Part shown: positions 1 to 7,589 of the stretch, piece after piece | How positions within the stretch are numbered: the first letter of the stretch is position 1 | How the letters are laid out: every line of letters begins with the position of its first letter | Source: an uncultured Collinsella sp. | GTDB taxonomy: Bacteria; Actinomycetota; Coriobacteriia; Coriobacteriales; Coriobacteriaceae | Assembly: GCA_934650095.1 (NCBI GenBank) | Contig: CAKUFT010000026.1 | Location: forward strand, 1-21,842 | Length of the DNA stretch: 21,842 bases | Direction of reading: 5' to 3' | The notes under the pieces: generated by a model | Databases searched by the model: none | What the model was told of the DNA's origin: nothing | The model's input: the letters and a program-made list of their open reading frames with translations, nothing else | Position numbers and translations under genes: made by a program

Positions 1-44
1 GTCTAGGTGCTCCCGGGTAAGATTCTCTATTGATAGGAGAAGAC

Positions 45-1658
45 ATGGCCATCATCAACAAGGGTATGTCCAGGCGTTCGTTCCTCGGCCTCACCGGCAG
101 CGTCGCTGCTGTCGCAGGGCTTGGTCTCACCGGCTGCGGTGGCAGCTCCAGCGACGAGGGTTCCGCTTCCGGTTCCACCGATTCCGCCAACCGTGGCGGC
201 GGCGTGATCACCGCTGGTTCCGCTTACGCTCCGTCCAGCTTCGATCCCGCCAGCACCGGCTCCGCTGTGGGCCTGGGTGCTAACTGGCACGTCGTCGAGG
301 GCCTCTACGGCATCGATTACCACGACTACAGCACCTTCAACGAGCTCGCCACCGACGATCCCAAGTCTGTGGACGACACCACTTTCGAGGTCACCATCCG
401 CAAGGGCGCCAAGTTCTCCGATGGCACCGAGGTCACCGCTGACGATGTCGTTGCCTCCTACACCGCTTGCGCCGCTTCCGCTACCTATGCTCCGTTCTTC
501 CAGCCCTTCGAGTCCATCGAGGCCAAGGACGCCAGCACCGTGACGGTCAAGACCAAGGTCCCCAACTTCTCCCTGCTCAAGGATCGTCTGGCCATCGTCC
601 GCGTTACCCCGGCCACCCAGACCGAGGAGGATCGCGCCAAGCAGCCGATCGGCTCCGGCCCCTGGATGTACGACTCTATCTCCGATACCGAGATCACCCT
701 GGTTCCCAACCCCGAGTACAACGGTGAGTATGCTGCCGAGGATAAGAAGATCCAGTACAGCATCCTGACCGACCCCACCGCTCGCGTTACCGCTCAGCAG
801 GAGGGCTCCACGCTCGTTATGGAGCTCGTTACCGCTGACGCCGTCGACCAGCTCGAGAGCGCCGGCTGCAAGATCGATAACGTTCAGGGTTTCGGCACCC
901 GCTTCATCATGTTCAACGTCGCCAAGGAGCCTTGGAACAACGTCAAGGTCCGTCAGGCTGTCATGTATGCGCTCGACACCGAGAAGATGGTCAGCAACAC
1001 CTTCGCCGGTCTTGCCACCGCTGCCAGCTGCTACCTGCCCAAGAGCTTTACCAACTATCATGAGGCTTCCACGGTGTACAAGACCGACGCCAAGAAGGCT
1101 AAGAAGCTCATCGAGGAGTCTGGCATCACCCCGGGTGCCATCACCCTGCGCACCACCGACAACGAGCAGATTAAGGGCATGGCCGCCCAGGTCAAGAACG
1201 ACCTCGACGCTCTCGGCTTCGATGTGACCATCCAGACCGATACCTCGCCGGCCACCTACGCCGCCATCGACGGCGGCGAGGCCTACGATATCCTCCTTGC
1301 CCCTGGCGATCCTTCCTGCTTCGGCGCCGACCCCGACCTGCTGCTCAACTGGTGGTACGGCGACAACGTCTGGATGCAGACCCGTTGCCCGTGGAAGGAG
1401 TCCGCTGAGTGGCAGAAGCTCCACAGTCTCATGGACGAGGCTCTTGCCGCCGAGGGCGACGAGCAGCAGAAGAAGTGGAACGAGTGCTTCGACATCATTG
1501 CCGACAACGCCGTTCTGTACCCCGTTGTCCACGTCAAGACCGTCTCCGCTTCCTGGGACGATCCGTCCACTGCGCCCAACGGCGAGGCTCTCGATGGCTT
1601 CAAGGGCATCGGCACGACGAGCATGTCCTTCAGGGGCGTTGCGACCGTCAAGGCGTAA
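45..1658 (+). CDS. Tat-type lipoprotein, peptide-family (SBP_bac_5) ABC substrate-binding protein; probable sialic acid binder
   Basis: A 537-residue extracellular lipoprotein that should capture substrate for the ABC importer encoded just downstream. The N-terminus carries a twin-arginine motif (SRRSFLG, residues 9-15), a hydrophobic stretch and a lipobox LTGC with the lipidated Cys at 31, so Tat export followed by lipid anchoring is likely. The mature part has SBP_bac_5 hallmarks: an early segment with FDPAS, a block with KFSDGTEVTADDVV, and a C-terminal part resembling DppA/OppA proteins. ATG 45 is chosen because AGGAG (35-39) lies 5 bases before it; a TTG at 30 is upstream of that site. 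Family members bind peptides, nickel, heme or sialic acid (SatA of Haemophilus ducreyi, NanB of Bifidobacterium breve). The nan-type genes downstream make sialic acid or a derivative the best guess. The family call is firm; the substrate is inferred. Confidence 0.93.
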   Translation: MAIINKGMSRRSFLGLTGSVAAVAGLGLTGCGGSSSDEGSASGSTDSANRGGGVITAGSAYAPSSFDPASTGSAVGLGANWHVVEGLYGIDYHDYSTFNELATDDPKSVDDTTFEVTIRKGAKFSDGTEVTADDVVASYTACAASATYAPFFQPFESIEAKDASTVTVKTKVPNFSLLKDRLAIVRVTPATQTEEDRAKQPIGSGPWMYDSISDTEITLVPNPEYNGEYAAEDKKIQYSILTDPTARVTAQQEGSTLVMELVTADAVDQLESAGCKIDNVQGFGTRFIMFNVAKEPWNNVKVRQAVMYALDTEKMVSNTFAGLATAASCYLPKSFTNYHEASTVYKTDAKKAKKLIEESGITPGAITLRTTDNEQIKGMAAQVKNDLDALGFDVTIQTDTSPATYAAIDGGEAYDILLAPGDPSCFGADPDLLLNWWYGDNVWMQTRCPWKESAEWQKLHSLMDEALAAEGDEQQKKWNECFDIIADNAVLYPVVHVKTVSASWDDPSTAPNGEALDGFKGIGTTSMSFRGVATVKA

Positions 1659-1720
1659 GACTCGCTTGAGTCTGTATGCAGGATGTCGGTCGTTGGGACC
1701 GTATCCTCATAGTTGAAACA

Positions 1721-1754
1721 AAGACCCGGGCGGCAACGATGTCGCTCGGGTCTT
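1721..1754 (+). other. Intercistronic hairpin after the binding-protein gene
   Basis: A 15-base-pair stem (1721-1735 with 1740-1754, two G-U pairs) encloses a 4-base loop. It is followed by GTAATG rather than a T-tract, so it is a poor intrinsic terminator. In the gap between a binding-protein gene and its permease gene, such a stem commonly protects the 3' end of the upstream message or dampens downstream expression, giving excess binding protein. That role is inferred. Confidence 0.6.
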
Positions 1755-1815
1755 GTAATGAGTATCCGTACTCATATACCAGTTGGTCCTACCGACAAAA
1801 GAAAGGGGAGAGAAC

Positions 1816-2772
1816 GTGAACAACTTGCTACGTTTGATTGGAAGGCGTCTTGTGGCGCTGCCGATCATGGCATTGGGTGTCACCGTCCTGGTGTTCTTCC
1901 TTATGTCGTTCTCCAAGACCGACCCCGCCTACACGGCGTTGGGTGACGGTGCCTCGCCCGAGGCGGTTGCCGAGTACCATGAGAAGTATGGTCTGGACGA
2001 CCCCTGGCCCGTGCGCTACGTGCGCTATATGGGCGATCTGATTCATGGCGACATGGGCACCTATGGTGCTGCTCGCAACTCCGTTGCCAAGCGCATCTCC
2101 ACGGCCCTGCCCGTCACGATGCAGCTGACCTTCATCGGTCTTGCCATCGGTGCGGTCGTTTCGTTTTTACTCGGCGTCATCGCGGCACTGTATCGCGATA
2201 AATGGCCGGACCAAGTGATCCGCGTCTTCTCCATCGCCGGCTTGGCAACCCCGTCGTTCTGGCTTGCCGTTCTGTTGATTCTGCTGTTCTCTTCCTACCT
2301 TAAGGTGCTTCCGGCGTCCGGTGCTCTGCCTCACTTCACCACCAACCCGGCTGGCTATCTGGGACGTATGATCATGCCCGCCATTGCTCTTGCCTTCCCG
2401 CTGACGGGTCAGATGACTCGTATCGTGCGTACCGCCATGGTCGAGGAGCTCGACAAGGACTATGTCCGTATGGCTCGCGGCGCCGGCGTTCCGGAGAAGG
2501 TCGTCGTCGGCATCAACGTACTTCGCAATGCGCTGATCACCCCGGTCACCACCCTCGGTCTTAAGATCGGTTATCTCATGGGCGGCGCCGTCGTCATCGA
2601 GGTTATCTTCAACCTCCCCGGCATGGGCACCGCGATCCTGCAGGGCGTTCAGGGCAACGAGGCGAACCTGGTTCAGGGCGTCGTCATCGTCGTTGCTCTT
2701 GCCTTCATCATCATCAACATCGTGGTTGACATGCTCTACCTGCTCATCAACCCGCGCATCAGGACGGTGTAG
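1816..2772 (+). CDS. ABC transporter permease, DppB/OppB type (importer 1)
   Basis: A 318-residue integral membrane protein forming one half of the importer's transmembrane channel. It has the usual layout: a first membrane helix at about residues 10-32, an extracytoplasmic stretch containing YGLDDPWPVRY and HGDMG, then five more helices from about residue 95. The cytoplasmic EAA loop that docks on the ATPase is visible at about residues 210-235 (DYVRMARGAGVPEKV), and the family ending NPRIRTV is present. The start is GTG 1816, with GGGGAG (1805-1810) 5 bases upstream; a GTG at 1783 lies before this ribosome site and would add 11 non-family residues. The next gene begins 3 bases after the stop, so the two are translated as a unit. 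Confidence 0.93.
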   Translation: MNNLLRLIGRRLVALPIMALGVTVLVFFLMSFSKTDPAYTALGDGASPEAVAEYHEKYGLDDPWPVRYVRYMGDLIHGDMGTYGAARNSVAKRISTALPVTMQLTFIGLAIGAVVSFLLGVIAALYRDKWPDQVIRVFSIAGLATPSFWLAVLLILLFSSYLKVLPASGALPHFTTNPAGYLGRMIMPAIALAFPLTGQMTRIVRTAMVEELDKDYVRMARGAGVPEKVVVGINVLRNALITPVTTLGLKIGYLMGGAVVIEVIFNLPGMGTAILQGVQGNEANLVQGVVIVVALAFIIINIVVDMLYLLINPRIRTV

Positions 2773-2775
2773 ATT

Positions 2776-4791
2776 ATGGTAAAGATTCGAGAGAAGCAAA
2801 CCGAGCAGCTCGAGAAGGCTGCCTCCAAGGGGCTCAAGCTCGGTGGCTGGAAGAAGATGACGCTGTCTTCTAAGATTGCCGCCGTCGTGTTGGTGCTGGT
2901 CGCCCTGACTGCGATTCTGGCACCCCTTCTTGCCCCCTATAGCCCGGTCGAGATCTTTACGGCTCGCCAGGCTCCCGGCAACGGATTTATCTTCGGTACC
3001 GACGATAAGGGTCGCGACATTCTGTCGCGTATGCTCTACGGTGGTCGTTACTCGCTGATTATCGGCTTTGGCGCCACTGCCATGGCTCTGGTCTGCGGCT
3101 CGGTCGTGGGCGCCCTTGCGGCGGTTTCGCGCAAGGCCGTTTCCGAGACGATCATGCGTATCCTGGACATCATCATGTCTATCCCGGGCATCGCCCTCGC
3201 GGCCGTCTTCGTCTCCATCCTGGGCAACTCCGTGCCGTCGATCATCTTCGCCATCGGCTTTATGTACACTCCGCAGATTGCCCGTATCGTGCGCGCCAAC
3301 ATCGTGTCCGAGTACGGAGAGGACTATGTCCGCGCGGTCATCGTTTCCGGCGCCAAGGCTCCGTGGATTTTGATCAAGCATGTTCTGCGTAACTGCATCG
3401 CCCCGATCATGGTCTTCACCGTTACCCTGGTCGCCGACGCCATCATCTTCGAGGCCTCGCTGACCTTCATCGGCGCTGGTATCCAGGAGCCCACCGCTAC
3501 CTGGGGCAACATCCTCGCCGACGCCCGCGGCGGCGTGCTCGCCGGCCGTTGGTGGCAGGCGTTGTTCCCGGGCCTGGCCATCATGATCACCTGCCTGGCG
3601 CTCAACATCCTCTCCGAGGGCATTACCGACGCCATGGCCGCTGCTCCCTCCGCCGCCCTGGATCCGACCGATTCCTCCAAGCGCCGCGAGGCCGACCTGC
3701 TGGTCTCCGACCCCGTTCGCGCCTACAAGGAGCAGGCCCAGTCCCTCTCCGCTCGCCTTGGCGCCCTGCGCGATGTCGAGCTCAAGCGTGACGATCGCCA
3801 TGTGCCTGACGAGTCTGTCGAACCGATTCTCTCGGTCCGTGACTTCTGCATTCAGTTTGAGCATCACGGTGACATTAACGTTGTCGACCATGTCAACTTT
3901 GACGTCCGTCCTGGTCAGACCATGGGCCTGGTGGGCGAGTCCGGTTGCGGTAAGTCCATCACCACGCTGGCCATCATGGGCCTGACCGATGAGGACGAGC
4001 ACCTTTCCGGCGAGGTCCTCTGGGAGGGCCGTGACCTGCTCAAGATGAGCAAGAAGGAGTGGTTCGGCCTGCGCGGTACCGATATCGCTATGGTCTATCA
4101 GGACGCCCTGTCCTCGCTCAACCCCTCCATGCTCATCTCTGCCCAGATGAAGCAGCTCACCAAGCGCGGCGGAACCCGCAGCGCCGAGGAGCTCCTGGAG
4201 CTCGTCGGCCTCGATCCCAAGCGCACGCTCGAGAGCTATCCGCACGAGCTTTCCGGCGGCCAGCGTCAGCGTGTCCTGATCGCTATGGCCCTTACCCGCG
4301 ACCCCAAGCTGGTCATCTGCGACGAGCCCACGACCGCTCTGGACGTTACCGTCCAGAAGCAGGTCATCAAGCTGCTCAACGATCTTCAGGCCAAGCTCGG
4401 CTTTGCCATGATCTTCGTTTCGCACGACCTGGCGCTGGTCGCCGAGGTCGCCCACAACATCACGGTTATGTACGCTGGCCAGGTTATCGAGCAGGCGCCC
4501 ACCAAGGAGCTGCTCACTAACCCGATCCACGAGTACACCCGCGGTCTTCTGGGTTCCGTTCTGTCCATCGAGAGCGGTTCGGGCCGCCTGCACCAGGTGC
4601 CCGGCGCCGTTCCGAGCCCGCGCGATTTCCCCAAGGGCGATCGCTTCGCGCCCCGCTCGAGCCATCCGCGTATCGGTCTGGACACCCGTCCGGTCTTCAA
4701 GCGCGTGCCCGGCACCGAGCACTTCTATTCCGAGCTCCCCGACGAGGTGCTCAAGGCAAATGGTTTGACCCCTCACGCGGAGGTGATGTAG
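2776..4791 (+). CDS. Fused ABC permease-ATPase (DppC-DppD in one chain, importer 1)
   Basis: A 671-residue fusion of what are usually two proteins. Residues 1-290 are a DppC-type permease, with the family motif FGTDDKGRDILSRMLYGGR and the EAA loop EDYVRAVIVSGAKAPW. Residues 291-349 form a charged, probably helical linker. Residues 350-671 are a DppD-type ATPase with Walker A GESGCGKS (387-394), signature LSGGQ (492-496), Walker B ending in D516-E517 and the switch His at 550. The C-terminal region retains VPGAVPSPRDFPKG, like the oligopeptide-transporter C-terminal domain. The cysteines normally found there are absent: D622 and S628 occupy two of the positions, and no Cys occurs after about residue 560. 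The reading frame is continuous, so this is a real fusion and not two overlapping genes. It pairs with the DppB permease and the second ATPase to make a four-domain importer from three polypeptides. Confidence 0.93.
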   Translation: MVKIREKQTEQLEKAASKGLKLGGWKKMTLSSKIAAVVLVLVALTAILAPLLAPYSPVEIFTARQAPGNGFIFGTDDKGRDILSRMLYGGRYSLIIGFGATAMALVCGSVVGALAAVSRKAVSETIMRILDIIMSIPGIALAAVFVSILGNSVPSIIFAIGFMYTPQIARIVRANIVSEYGEDYVRAVIVSGAKAPWILIKHVLRNCIAPIMVFTVTLVADAIIFEASLTFIGAGIQEPTATWGNILADARGGVLAGRWWQALFPGLAIMITCLALNILSEGITDAMAAAPSAALDPTDSSKRREADLLVSDPVRAYKEQAQSLSARLGALRDVELKRDDRHVPDESVEPILSVRDFCIQFEHHGDINVVDHVNFDVRPGQTMGLVGESGCGKSITTLAIMGLTDEDEHLSGEVLWEGRDLLKMSKKEWFGLRGTDIAMVYQDALSSLNPSMLISAQMKQLTKRGGTRSAEELLELVGLDPKRTLESYPHELSGGQRQRVLIAMALTRDPKLVICDEPTTALDVTVQKQVIKLLNDLQAKLGFAMIFVSHDLALVAEVAHNITVMYAGQVIEQAPTKELLTNPIHEYTRGLLGSVLSIESGSGRLHQVPGAVPSPRDFPKGDRFAPRSSHPRIGLDTRPVFKRVPGTEHFYSELPDEVLKANGLTPHAEVM

Positions 4792-5619
4792 ATGAGCGAG
4801 ACCGCAGTCAACGGCGTCGAGCCGATCATCTTCCTTGATGACGTCCACGTCACCTTTAGGACCCGTACCGGCTCTATTCTGCACCCCAACCTGGTTCACG
4901 CCGTCCAGGGTGTAACGATTAAGCTCATGCCCGGTCAGACGATCGGCATCGTCGGCGAGTCCGGTTGCGGTAAGTCCACCACCGCCAACGTCATGTGCGG
5001 CCTGCAGGCCCCCACGAGCGGCAAGGTCTACTTTAAGGGCAAGGACGTTACCAAACGTACCGCCGAGGACCGTCGTCACATGGGTCGCGTCATCTCGGTC
5101 GTGTTCCAAAACCCGGCCACGGCGCTCAACCCCCGCATGGTCGTTCGCGAGCAGCTGCTCGATCCCATGCGCGTTCACAACCTGGGTACCGAGGCCGAGC
5201 AGGAGAAGCGCGTCAAGGAGCTCCTGGAGCTCACCGGTCTGCCCAGCTCTGCCGCCGAGGTTCTTCCCGGCCAGCTTTCGGGCGGCCAGCGCCAGCGCGT
5301 CGCAATTGCCCGTGCCCTGTCGCTGAACCCCGATGCCATCATCGCCGACGAGCCCACCTCGGCTCTGGACGTTTCGGTCCGCGCGCAGATTCTAAACCTG
5401 CTGACCGACCTTAAGAAGGAGCTCGGCCTGGCCATGGTGTTCATCAGCCATGACATCCAGACGGTCCGCTATATCTCTGACGACATCATCGTTATGAATG
5501 GTGGCAAGATCGTCGAGCAGGGCGAGGCCAAGCAGGTCTTCCAGCACCCCCAGGACCCCTACACCAAGATGCTGCTCGGCGCTGCGCCGTCGCTGCTGCA
5601 CCCCAAGCTCGGCGAGTAG
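4792..5619 (+). CDS. ABC transporter ATPase, DppF/OppF type (importer 1)
   Basis: The second nucleotide-binding subunit of the importer, 275 residues. Walker A GESGCGKS lies at 55-62, signature LSGGQ at 162-166, Walker B ends ADE with the catalytic Glu at 187, and the SHD switch motif follows. It stops right after QDPYTKMLLGAAPSLLHPKLGE, so the C-terminal extension of typical DppF proteins (about 320-330 residues) is missing. The gene starts directly after the upstream stop codon with no spacer, behind a strong ribosome site GGAGG (4779-4783), so translation is almost certainly coupled to the fused permease-ATPase gene. Its expected partner in ATP sandwiching is the ATPase half of that fusion. 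Confidence 0.93.
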   Translation: MSETAVNGVEPIIFLDDVHVTFRTRTGSILHPNLVHAVQGVTIKLMPGQTIGIVGESGCGKSTTANVMCGLQAPTSGKVYFKGKDVTKRTAEDRRHMGRVISVVFQNPATALNPRMVVREQLLDPMRVHNLGTEAEQEKRVKELLELTGLPSSAAEVLPGQLSGGQRQRVAIARALSLNPDAIIADEPTSALDVSVRAQILNLLTDLKKELGLAMVFISHDIQTVRYISDDIIVMNGGKIVEQGEAKQVFQHPQDPYTKMLLGAAPSLLHPKLGE

Positions 5620-5635
5620 CCTCGCTTTCCCTCCC

Positions 5636-5663
5636 GTGCGCCCGGTTCCCTTGCCGGGCGCAC
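5636..5663 (+). other. Intergenic hairpin, possibly a weak terminator
   Basis: A perfect 10-base-pair GC-rich stem (5636-5645 with 5654-5663) with an 8-base loop lies between the transporter genes and the esterase gene. The bases after it are CTCCGTTGCGATTT, so there is no proper T-tract. It could reduce read-through or protect the transporter message, and it divides the locus into an uptake part and an enzyme part. Confidence 0.5.
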
Positions 5664-5699
5664 CTCCGTTGCGATTTCGAAAGGTTGGGTTCACGAGCC

Positions 5700-6677
5700 A
5701 TGCCAAGTGCTCAGGAGCTACAACATCAGTTTGGTGAATATCGAGGCGCCATGCCCCGTCCATCAGATTTCGATCTCTTTTGGAAGGATCGCATGGCCGA
5801 GGCCGACGCCGTCGGGCTTGACTATGCGATTGAGGCGGCTCCGGTTGCCGATTCCGCGACCTGTCAGTTTTTCGATCTCTGGTATACCGGCATGTGCGGT
5901 GCTCGCCTGCATGCCAAGTACCTCAAGCCGGTCTCGGACGAGCCCGTGCCGCTGGTGCTTCAGTTCCACGGGTATCCCGGTGCCAGCCGCAGCTGGTTTG
6001 AGCAGGCGTCGTTTGCGGGCATGGGCATGGCGCTCATCGCCCTCGACTGCCCTGGCCAAGGAGGCCCCTCCGAGGATATTGGCGGCTTTGAGGGCACGAC
6101 TGTCGCCGGTCATATCGTCGCCGGCATCGACGGCGATCCCGCCAACCTCTATTACGTCCGCCTGCACCAGGACATTCGCATCCTGTGCCGCATCGTTCGC
6201 GAGCTCGAGGGCATCGATCTTGCCCGTGTGTTTGTGAACGGCGCGTCGCAGGGCGGTGGTTTGGGCATTGCGACCTGCGCACTTAACAGCGAGCTTATCA
6301 ATCGCGCCGCAATCCTCTATCCCTTCCTGTCAGATTTCCGCCTGGTCTGGGATTTGGATGCCGACGATATCGCCTATGAGGGCCTGCGCTATTGGTCGCG
6401 TTGGTTTGACGAGGATTCGGCTCGTATCGAGGAAGCCTATGCCAAACTGGCGTACTTCGATTCCAAGAACTTCGCCCCCATGGTCAAATGCCCCGTCCTG
6501 TTTGGTACGGGCACGGCGGATATCGTCTGTCCGCCGGCAACGCAGTTTGCGGTGTACAACAACCTGTCCTGCGAGAAGCGCCACGAGTTCTTTGAGGGCT
6601 TTGGCCACGAGGAGATACAGGACTTTGACGATATGATCATTCCGTTTTTCTGCGAGGGAGGGGAGGCTCATGTCTAA
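5700..6677 (+). CDS. AXE1-family acetyl esterase (cephalosporin-C deacetylase / acetylxylan esterase fold); candidate sialate O-acetylesterase
   Basis: A 325-residue cytoplasmic alpha/beta hydrolase with no signal peptide. The N-terminal block FGEYRGAMPRPSDFDLFW is typical of the AXE1/cephalosporin-C deacetylase family. The catalytic triad reads as Ser183 in GASQGG, Asp274 in TADIVCPP and His303 in GFGHEE. This spacing is close to that I recall for the Bacillus subtilis deacetylase. QFHGYPG earlier in the chain fits the oxyanion region. The family removes acetyl groups from small acetylated sugars. In a sialic acid locus the likely job is de-O-acetylating imported sialic acids so that the lyase can act; this is inference. 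ATG 5700 keeps the conserved N-terminus; GAAAGG (5679-5684) lies 15 bases upstream, longer than ideal. The 3' end overlaps the next gene by 8 bases. Confidence 0.88.
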   Translation: MPSAQELQHQFGEYRGAMPRPSDFDLFWKDRMAEADAVGLDYAIEAAPVADSATCQFFDLWYTGMCGARLHAKYLKPVSDEPVPLVLQFHGYPGASRSWFEQASFAGMGMALIALDCPGQGGPSEDIGGFEGTTVAGHIVAGIDGDPANLYYVRLHQDIRILCRIVRELEGIDLARVFVNGASQGGGLGIATCALNSELINRAAILYPFLSDFRLVWDLDADDIAYEGLRYWSRWFDEDSARIEEAYAKLAYFDSKNFAPMVKCPVLFGTGTADIVCPPATQFAVYNNLSCEKRHEFFEGFGHEEIQDFDDMIIPFFCEGGEAHV

Positions 6678-7521
6678 GTGCGAGAGCAATGTCAATGAGC
6701 TGATTGTCTCCGACCTTGCGGGGATTCCCGGAACGGTCTCGTCAAGGCTCGCTGATTTCCGGGATTGGCGCGGTGATGCTTCTGCGGATGTTTCCGAATT
6801 AGAGATAGCCGCTTCGGACCTTGAGGTTTGCGGGCCGAGTATTACGGCGATCGATTTCGCCAATCCGTATGCCCGCTACTCCGAGGTTTCCTTTGAGCTT
6901 GGTGGCGATGTGGTCCACGCACGTTTGATCGAGCCTGCCGGTCGCGCCCGAGCATCCGAGCTTGTGCCGCTATGTCTGATGTTTCACGACATCGACCGAC
7001 CCGTGCGGGGATGGCATCACATGACGAGGTTTGCGGCCATGGGATATGCCGTGCTTGCGCTGGACGATGAGGCGATTGGACCCAGCGATCTGCGGCAGGG
7101 GATTACCTCGCCTGCTTTTGTCAGGCGCGTCCGTTGGGGCTGCGCGTTGGCGGAGGTCGCGCGCAATCTTGATGGCATGGACCCCGACCGCATCTTTGCA
7201 TGGGGCGAGGGTCTTGGCGGCGGAGTCGCGCTGGCGGTTTCCGCTCTGGACGAGCGGGGCCTCGCCTGCACGGCGGTTGCCAATCCGCTTCCTGGCGGCC
7301 TCGAGGTGCTGTCGTCTCGGGTGCGCGGATCGGTGCTCATGGGCACATCGCTTATGGATACCGTGAGCGATCCCAAGGATCAGTTTGCCGTATTCAACGG
7401 TCTTGAGTGTGACCGGAGGCATATCATCTATGCAAAATACGCTCACGAGCGCATCAATGCGTTCGAAAACGAAGTCGTAGACTTTTTTAACCAAACGTTC
7501 TACTCGTGTTCTTTGGCCTAG
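6670..7521 (+). CDS. Catalytically degenerate AXE1-family esterase paralogue (nucleophile Ser replaced by Gly)
   Basis: A 283-residue paralogue of the preceding esterase. Collinear blocks show the relationship: GEGLGGGVALAVSAL matches GASQGGGLGIATCAL, and DQFAVFNGLECDRRH matches TQFAVYNNLSCEKRH. The nucleophile position is Gly181 (GEGLGG) instead of Ser. The acid (Asp230) and the base (His259 in YAHER) are kept. The oxyanion-region HGYP has become HDID. The protein should therefore lack normal esterase activity. Its start ATG lies inside the end of the esterase gene behind GGAGGGGAGG, so the two are translationally coupled, as expected for partners in one complex. It may be a structural or regulatory subunit, or a sugar-binding protein. 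The frame is intact over its full length, which argues against simple decay. Codon use is less biased than in the transporter genes. The function is unknown. Confidence 0.82.
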   Translation: MSKCESNVNELIVSDLAGIPGTVSSRLADFRDWRGDASADVSELEIAASDLEVCGPSITAIDFANPYARYSEVSFELGGDVVHARLIEPAGRARASELVPLCLMFHDIDRPVRGWHHMTRFAAMGYAVLALDDEAIGPSDLRQGITSPAFVRRVRWGCALAEVARNLDGMDPDRIFAWGEGLGGGVALAVSALDERGLACTAVANPLPGGLEVLSSRVRGSVLMGTSLMDTVSDPKDQFAVFNGLECDRRHIIYAKYAHERINAFENEVVDFFNQTFYSCSLA

Positions 7522-7545
7522 ACGGCCTGGACACTGCCAACAAGA

Positions 7546-7568
7546 GTGGGTGGCATAGGGCCGCCCGC
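7546..7568 (+). other. Short GC-rich hairpin upstream of the aldolase gene
   Basis: A 9-base-pair stem with two G-U pairs (7546-7554 with 7560-7568) and a 5-base loop lies in the 68-base gap before the aldolase gene. It is 9 bases upstream of that gene's AAGGAG ribosome site and has no T-tract. It could be a processing or stability element; no function is shown. Confidence 0.35.
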
Positions 7569-7589
7569 CAGACAACTAAGGAGATTCTT

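Noticed and set aside
27..1532. A 501-codon minus-strand open frame opposite the first binding-protein gene
   Set aside because: The product is Gly/Val/Leu-rich with no domain and mirrors the codon bias of the plus-strand gene.
2167..5178. A 1003-codon open frame on the minus strand
   Set aside because: It lies opposite well-recognised transporter genes and its product is a low-complexity mix rich in D, G, L, H and R, as produced by reading biased codons in antisense.
7506..7589. Upstream GTG 7506 as start of the aldolase gene
   Set aside because: It overlaps the previous gene, adds 28 residues foreign to the family, and GTG 7590 has an AAGGAG at ideal spacing.
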